64,000 nt of DNA from Micromonospora sp. KC723 (GTDB taxonomy: Bacteria > Actinomycetota > Actinomycetes > Mycobacteriales > Micromonosporaceae), in assembly GCF_004348595.1 (NCBI RefSeq), contig NZ_SMKD01000013.1:1-64000 (forward strand), given 5' to 3'. A program made the position numbers and the translations under genes. The first letter of the stretch is position 1; every line of letters starts with the position of its first letter. The notes under the pieces were generated by a model. The model was not told where the DNA came from, did not search any database, and worked only from the letters and a program-made list of their open reading frames with translations. Below, piece by piece: positions 61,857 to 64,000 of this stretch.

Positions 61857-62888
61857 TCAGGGGCGGCCGGCGGGCGGCACACAGCACGGCGTGGGGCAGG
61901 TGTCCCACATTGGCAGCTCGCCGAGGCGGCGGCGCAGCCGCTCCCCGCCGGGCGTGGTGCGCTCGGCCACCAGCTCGCGGACCATCGCCACGAAGCGCGG
62001 GTCGGTGCCCGGGGTGCCCGCCCGGACGAAGTCGAGACCGAGCTGCTTGGCCGTCTCCAGCGCCTCGGTGTCGAGGTCCCAGACCACCTCCAGGTGGTCG
62101 GAGACGAACCCGATCGGGCTGACCACCACGGCGGTCACGCCGGAGGAGGCGAGCGCGGTCAGGTGGTCGTTGATGTCCGGCTCCAGCCACGGCACCTGGG
62201 GCGGCCCGGAGCGGCTCTGCCAGACCAGGTCGTACGGTAGCTCCGGCGCGGCGGCGGCGTGCACCAACCGGGCGGTCTCCGCCAGTTGCGCGGTGTACCG
62301 GCCCCCGCTCGGGCCGGCGGTGTCCGCCGCCGAGATGGGGATCGAGTGGGCGGTGAAGACCAACCGGGTGCCGTCTCGCTTCGCGGGATCGAGCTGCGCC
62401 AGGGCCGCCCGCACCGCGTCGGCGTGCGGGTCGACGAAGCCCGGATGGTCCCAGAACTGGCGCAGCTTCTCGATCACCGGAGCGTCCGGGCCGACCGCGG
62501 CGCGGGCGGCGGCGATGTCCTCCTGGTACTGCCGGCAGGACGAGTAGCCGCCGTACGCGCTGGTGACGAAGGCCAACGCCCGCCTCACCCCGTCGTCGCG
62601 CATCCGCGCCACGGTGTCGGCGAGCATCGGGTCCCAGTTCCGGTTGCCCCAGTACACCGGCAGGTCGACACCGTTGGCGGCGAAGTCCGCGCGGATCGCC
62701 GCGAGCAGCTCCCGGCACTGCTGGTTGATCGGGGAGACCCCGCCGAAGTGCAGGTAGTGTTCGGCGACCTCGGCCAGCCGCTCCGGCGGAACGCCCCGGC
62801 CCCTGGTCACGTTCTGGAGGAAGGGCAGCACGTCCTCCGGCCGTTCCGGGCCGCCGAAGGAGACCAGCACCAACGCGTCGTACGCCAT
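61857..62888 (-). CDS. hemH: Ferrochelatase, coproporphyrin-type with [2Fe-2S] Cys set
   Basis: A 343-aa ferrochelatase inserting Fe2+; in actinobacteria the substrate is coproporphyrin III (CpfC). Motifs: VLVSFGGPERPEDVLPFL at the N terminus, YWGNRNWDP, VTSAYGGYSSCRQYQED in the middle and FTAHSIPIS for the catalytic His. The Cys in YSSC plus three Cys near the C terminus (CPTPCC) fit the four ligands of the [2Fe-2S] cluster of mycobacterial ferrochelatase, though the tail spacing differs. Start ATG 62888 with GGGGGAG upstream. Next to inhA as in mycobacteria. Confidence 0.93.
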   Translation of the reverse strand: MAYDALVLVSFGGPERPEDVLPFLQNVTRGRGVPPERLAEVAEHYLHFGGVSPINQQCRELLAAIRADFAANGVDLPVYWGNRNWDPMLADTVARMRDDGVRRALAFVTSAYGGYSSCRQYQEDIAAARAAVGPDAPVIEKLRQFWDHPGFVDPHADAVRAALAQLDPAKRDGTRLVFTAHSIPISAADTAGPSGGRYTAQLAETARLVHAAAAPELPYDLVWQSRSGPPQVPWLEPDINDHLTALASSGVTAVVVSPIGFVSDHLEVVWDLDTEALETAKQLGLDFVRAGTPGTDPRFVAMVRELVAERTTPGGERLRRRLGELPMWDTCPTPCCVPPAGRP

Positions 62889-62959
62889 GGGCACATTCTC
62901 CCCCGACGGCCGTGACGGCCCGGCAACCACCCCGGGACGAGGCCGTTCCGCCCCCGGGG

Positions 62960-63727
62960 TCAGGCGCCGACCGCGTGGTAGCCGCCGTCGACGTGGACGA
63001 TCTCGCCGGTGGTGGCCGGGAACCAGTCCGACAGCAGCGCCAGGCAGGCGCGGGCGGTCGGCTCCGGATCGGTCAGGCTCCAGCCGAGCGGGGCCCGCGC
63101 GGCCCAGGCCTGCTCGAACTGCTCGAAGCCGGGAATGGACTTGGCGGCCATGGTGCGCAGCGGCCCGGCGGCCACCAGATTACTGCGGATGCCCTGCTTG
63201 CCGAGGTGCATCGCCAGGTAGCGGGAGGTGGACTCCAGGGCGGCCTTGGCCACGCCCATCCAGTCGTACACCGGCCAGGCCTGGCTGGCGTCGAAGGTGA
63301 GCCCGACCACCGAGCCGCCCGGCGACATCAGCGGCAGCGCCGCCGTGGCGAGGGACTTGTACGAGTACGTGGAGACGTGCAGCGCGGTGGCCACGTCCTC
63401 CCACCCGGCGTCGAGGAAGCCGCCGCCCAGGCAGCTCTGGGGCGCGAAACCGATCGAGTGCACCACCCCGTCGAGGCCGTCGACGTGCTCACGGACCCGG
63501 TCGGCCAGGCCGGCCAGGTGTTCGGCGTTGGTGACGTCCAGCTCGATCACGGGAGCCGGCTCGGGCAGCCGCCGGGCGATCCGCTCGACCAGGGAGAGCC
63601 GGCCGTAGCCGGTGAGCACGACCTGGGCGCCGTTCTCCTGGGCGAGCCTCGCCACCGAGAAGGCGATCGAGGCGTCGGTGATGACGCCGGTGACCAGCAG
63701 CCGCTTACCGGCGAGCAGTCCTGCCAT
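62960..63727 (-). CDS. inhA: NADH-dependent enoyl-ACP reductase (InhA/FabI type)
   Basis: A 255-aa short-chain dehydrogenase that performs the last reduction of the FAS-II cycle. The nucleotide-binding region KRLLVTGVITDASIAFSVARLAQENGAQVVLTGYG and the catalytic block WPVYDWMGVAKAALESTSRYLAMHLG with Y and K spaced as in InhA (Y-x6-K) are plain. SIGF, AGPLRTMAAKSI and GEIVHVDGGYHAVGA complete the family picture. Located between fabG and hemH, the same order as in mycobacteria. Target of isoniazid/triclosan-type inhibitors in relatives. Confidence 0.95.
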   Translation of the reverse strand: MAGLLAGKRLLVTGVITDASIAFSVARLAQENGAQVVLTGYGRLSLVERIARRLPEPAPVIELDVTNAEHLAGLADRVREHVDGLDGVVHSIGFAPQSCLGGGFLDAGWEDVATALHVSTYSYKSLATAALPLMSPGGSVVGLTFDASQAWPVYDWMGVAKAALESTSRYLAMHLGKQGIRSNLVAAGPLRTMAAKSIPGFEQFEQAWAARAPLGWSLTDPEPTARACLALLSDWFPATTGEIVHVDGGYHAVGA

Positions 63728-63752
63728 GGGAAGGGTTCCTCCGTACGTTTCT

Positions 63753-64000
63753 CTAGTGGCCCATGCCGAGGCCGCCGTCGACCGGGATGACCGCGCCGGA
63801 GATGTAACCGGCGGCGTCCGTGGCCAGCCAGGTGACCACGCCGGCGACCTCGTCCGGCTCGGCGAACCGGCCGGCCGGGATGGCCTTGCGGTACTCGGTG
63901 CGGCGCTCCTCGGGCAGCTTGGCGGTCATGTCGGTGTCGACGAAACCGGGGGCGACCACGTTCGCGGTGATGTTGCGGCTGCCCAGCTCCCGGGTGATCG
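63753..64000 (-). CDS. fabG: 3-oxoacyl-ACP reductase FabG (C-terminal part; cut by window end)
   Basis: Only the last 82 residues are in the window. Reading into the window edge gives the end of an ITREL segment, then SRNITANVVAPGFVDTDMT, the family motif following the catalytic YxxxK, then FAEPDEVAGVVTWLATDAAGYISGAVIPVDGGLGMGH. It is an NADPH-dependent SDR that reduces 3-oxoacyl-ACP in FAS-II. The stop is 25 nt before the inhA start, so the two are co-transcribed. Confidence 0.93.
   Translation of the reverse strand, partial: ITRELGSRNITANVVAPGFVDTDMTAKLPEERRTEYRKAIPAGRFAEPDEVAGVVTWLATDAAGYISGAVIPVDGGLGMGH

Overview
The window is a 64 kb piece of a very GC-rich actinomycete chromosome. Gene content points to Micromonosporaceae (Micromonospora/Salinispora-like): a MurD2/MurL peptidoglycan pair, a CebR-type operator at a beta-glucosidase, an LpqY-SugABC trehalose importer, many leaderless promoters, Scr1-like HTH-DUF5753/DUF397 genes, a fabG-inhA-hemH operon, and roadblock/NIT kinase pairs. 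This assignment is inference from gene families; no rRNA or tRNA gene was seen.

Layout. 0-6 kb: GH1 beta-glucosidase with a CebR-like operator; a NIT-domain sensor kinase coupled to a roadblock protein (partial conservon); an FGGY sugar kinase. 6-12 kb: a fused anthranilate/ADIC synthase behind a trp-type attenuator with a Trp-Trp leader peptide; WrbA; GNAT; PRC-barrel/DUF2382; an HTH_42/AlkZ-like protein. 12-28 kb: an alpha-glucan/trehalose block, with lpqY-sugA-sugB-sugC, a GH63-like glucosidase, a divergent glycogen-debranching-type enzyme and a GT4 glycosyltransferase. Between these lie small genes (VOC protein, RusA-like protein, DUF4184, HAD). A soluble Ser/Thr kinase, a DUF457-like membrane protein and a MobA-like nucleotidyltransferase follow.

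29-41 kb: a family-A DNA polymerase, a heterodimeric ABC exporter whose two ATPase domains carry complementary defects, an NgcEFG-type N-acetylglucosamine importer with an RpiR/SIS regulator, and a membrane acyltransferase. 40-44 kb: a cell-surface-looking cluster of unknown function (secreted protein, TetR regulator, DUF6230, DUF6114) with a symmetric divergent promoter and a 29-codon ORF. 44-49 kb: murD2 and murL (divergent), a 60-aa orphan gene, argG and a TrmH-type methyltransferase. 49-52.5 kb: an accessory island with a DUF3592-like membrane protein, DUF397, HTH-DUF5753 and an overlapping three-gene operon of tiny proteins. The first of these is a paralogue of the 60-aa orphan 5 kb away; the other two share a CxxCGxxWPC knuckle. 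52.5-64 kb: a LuxR HTH remnant, a bifunctional PBP, an SPFH/NfeD pair, a class-C serine hydrolase, DUF3097, then the operon fabG (cut by the window end)-inhA-hemH-HAD.

How the genes fit together. Sugar import is a theme (bglC/CebR, LpqY-SugABC, NgcEFG). Only one importer ATPase, SugC/MsiK-like, is encoded here and may serve more than one importer. The best candidates for undescribed biology are the 60-aa peptide family with conserved upstream elements, the paired CxxCGxxWPC mini-proteins next to the HTH/DUF397 genes, and the secreted protein-TetR-DUF6230-DUF6114 cluster.
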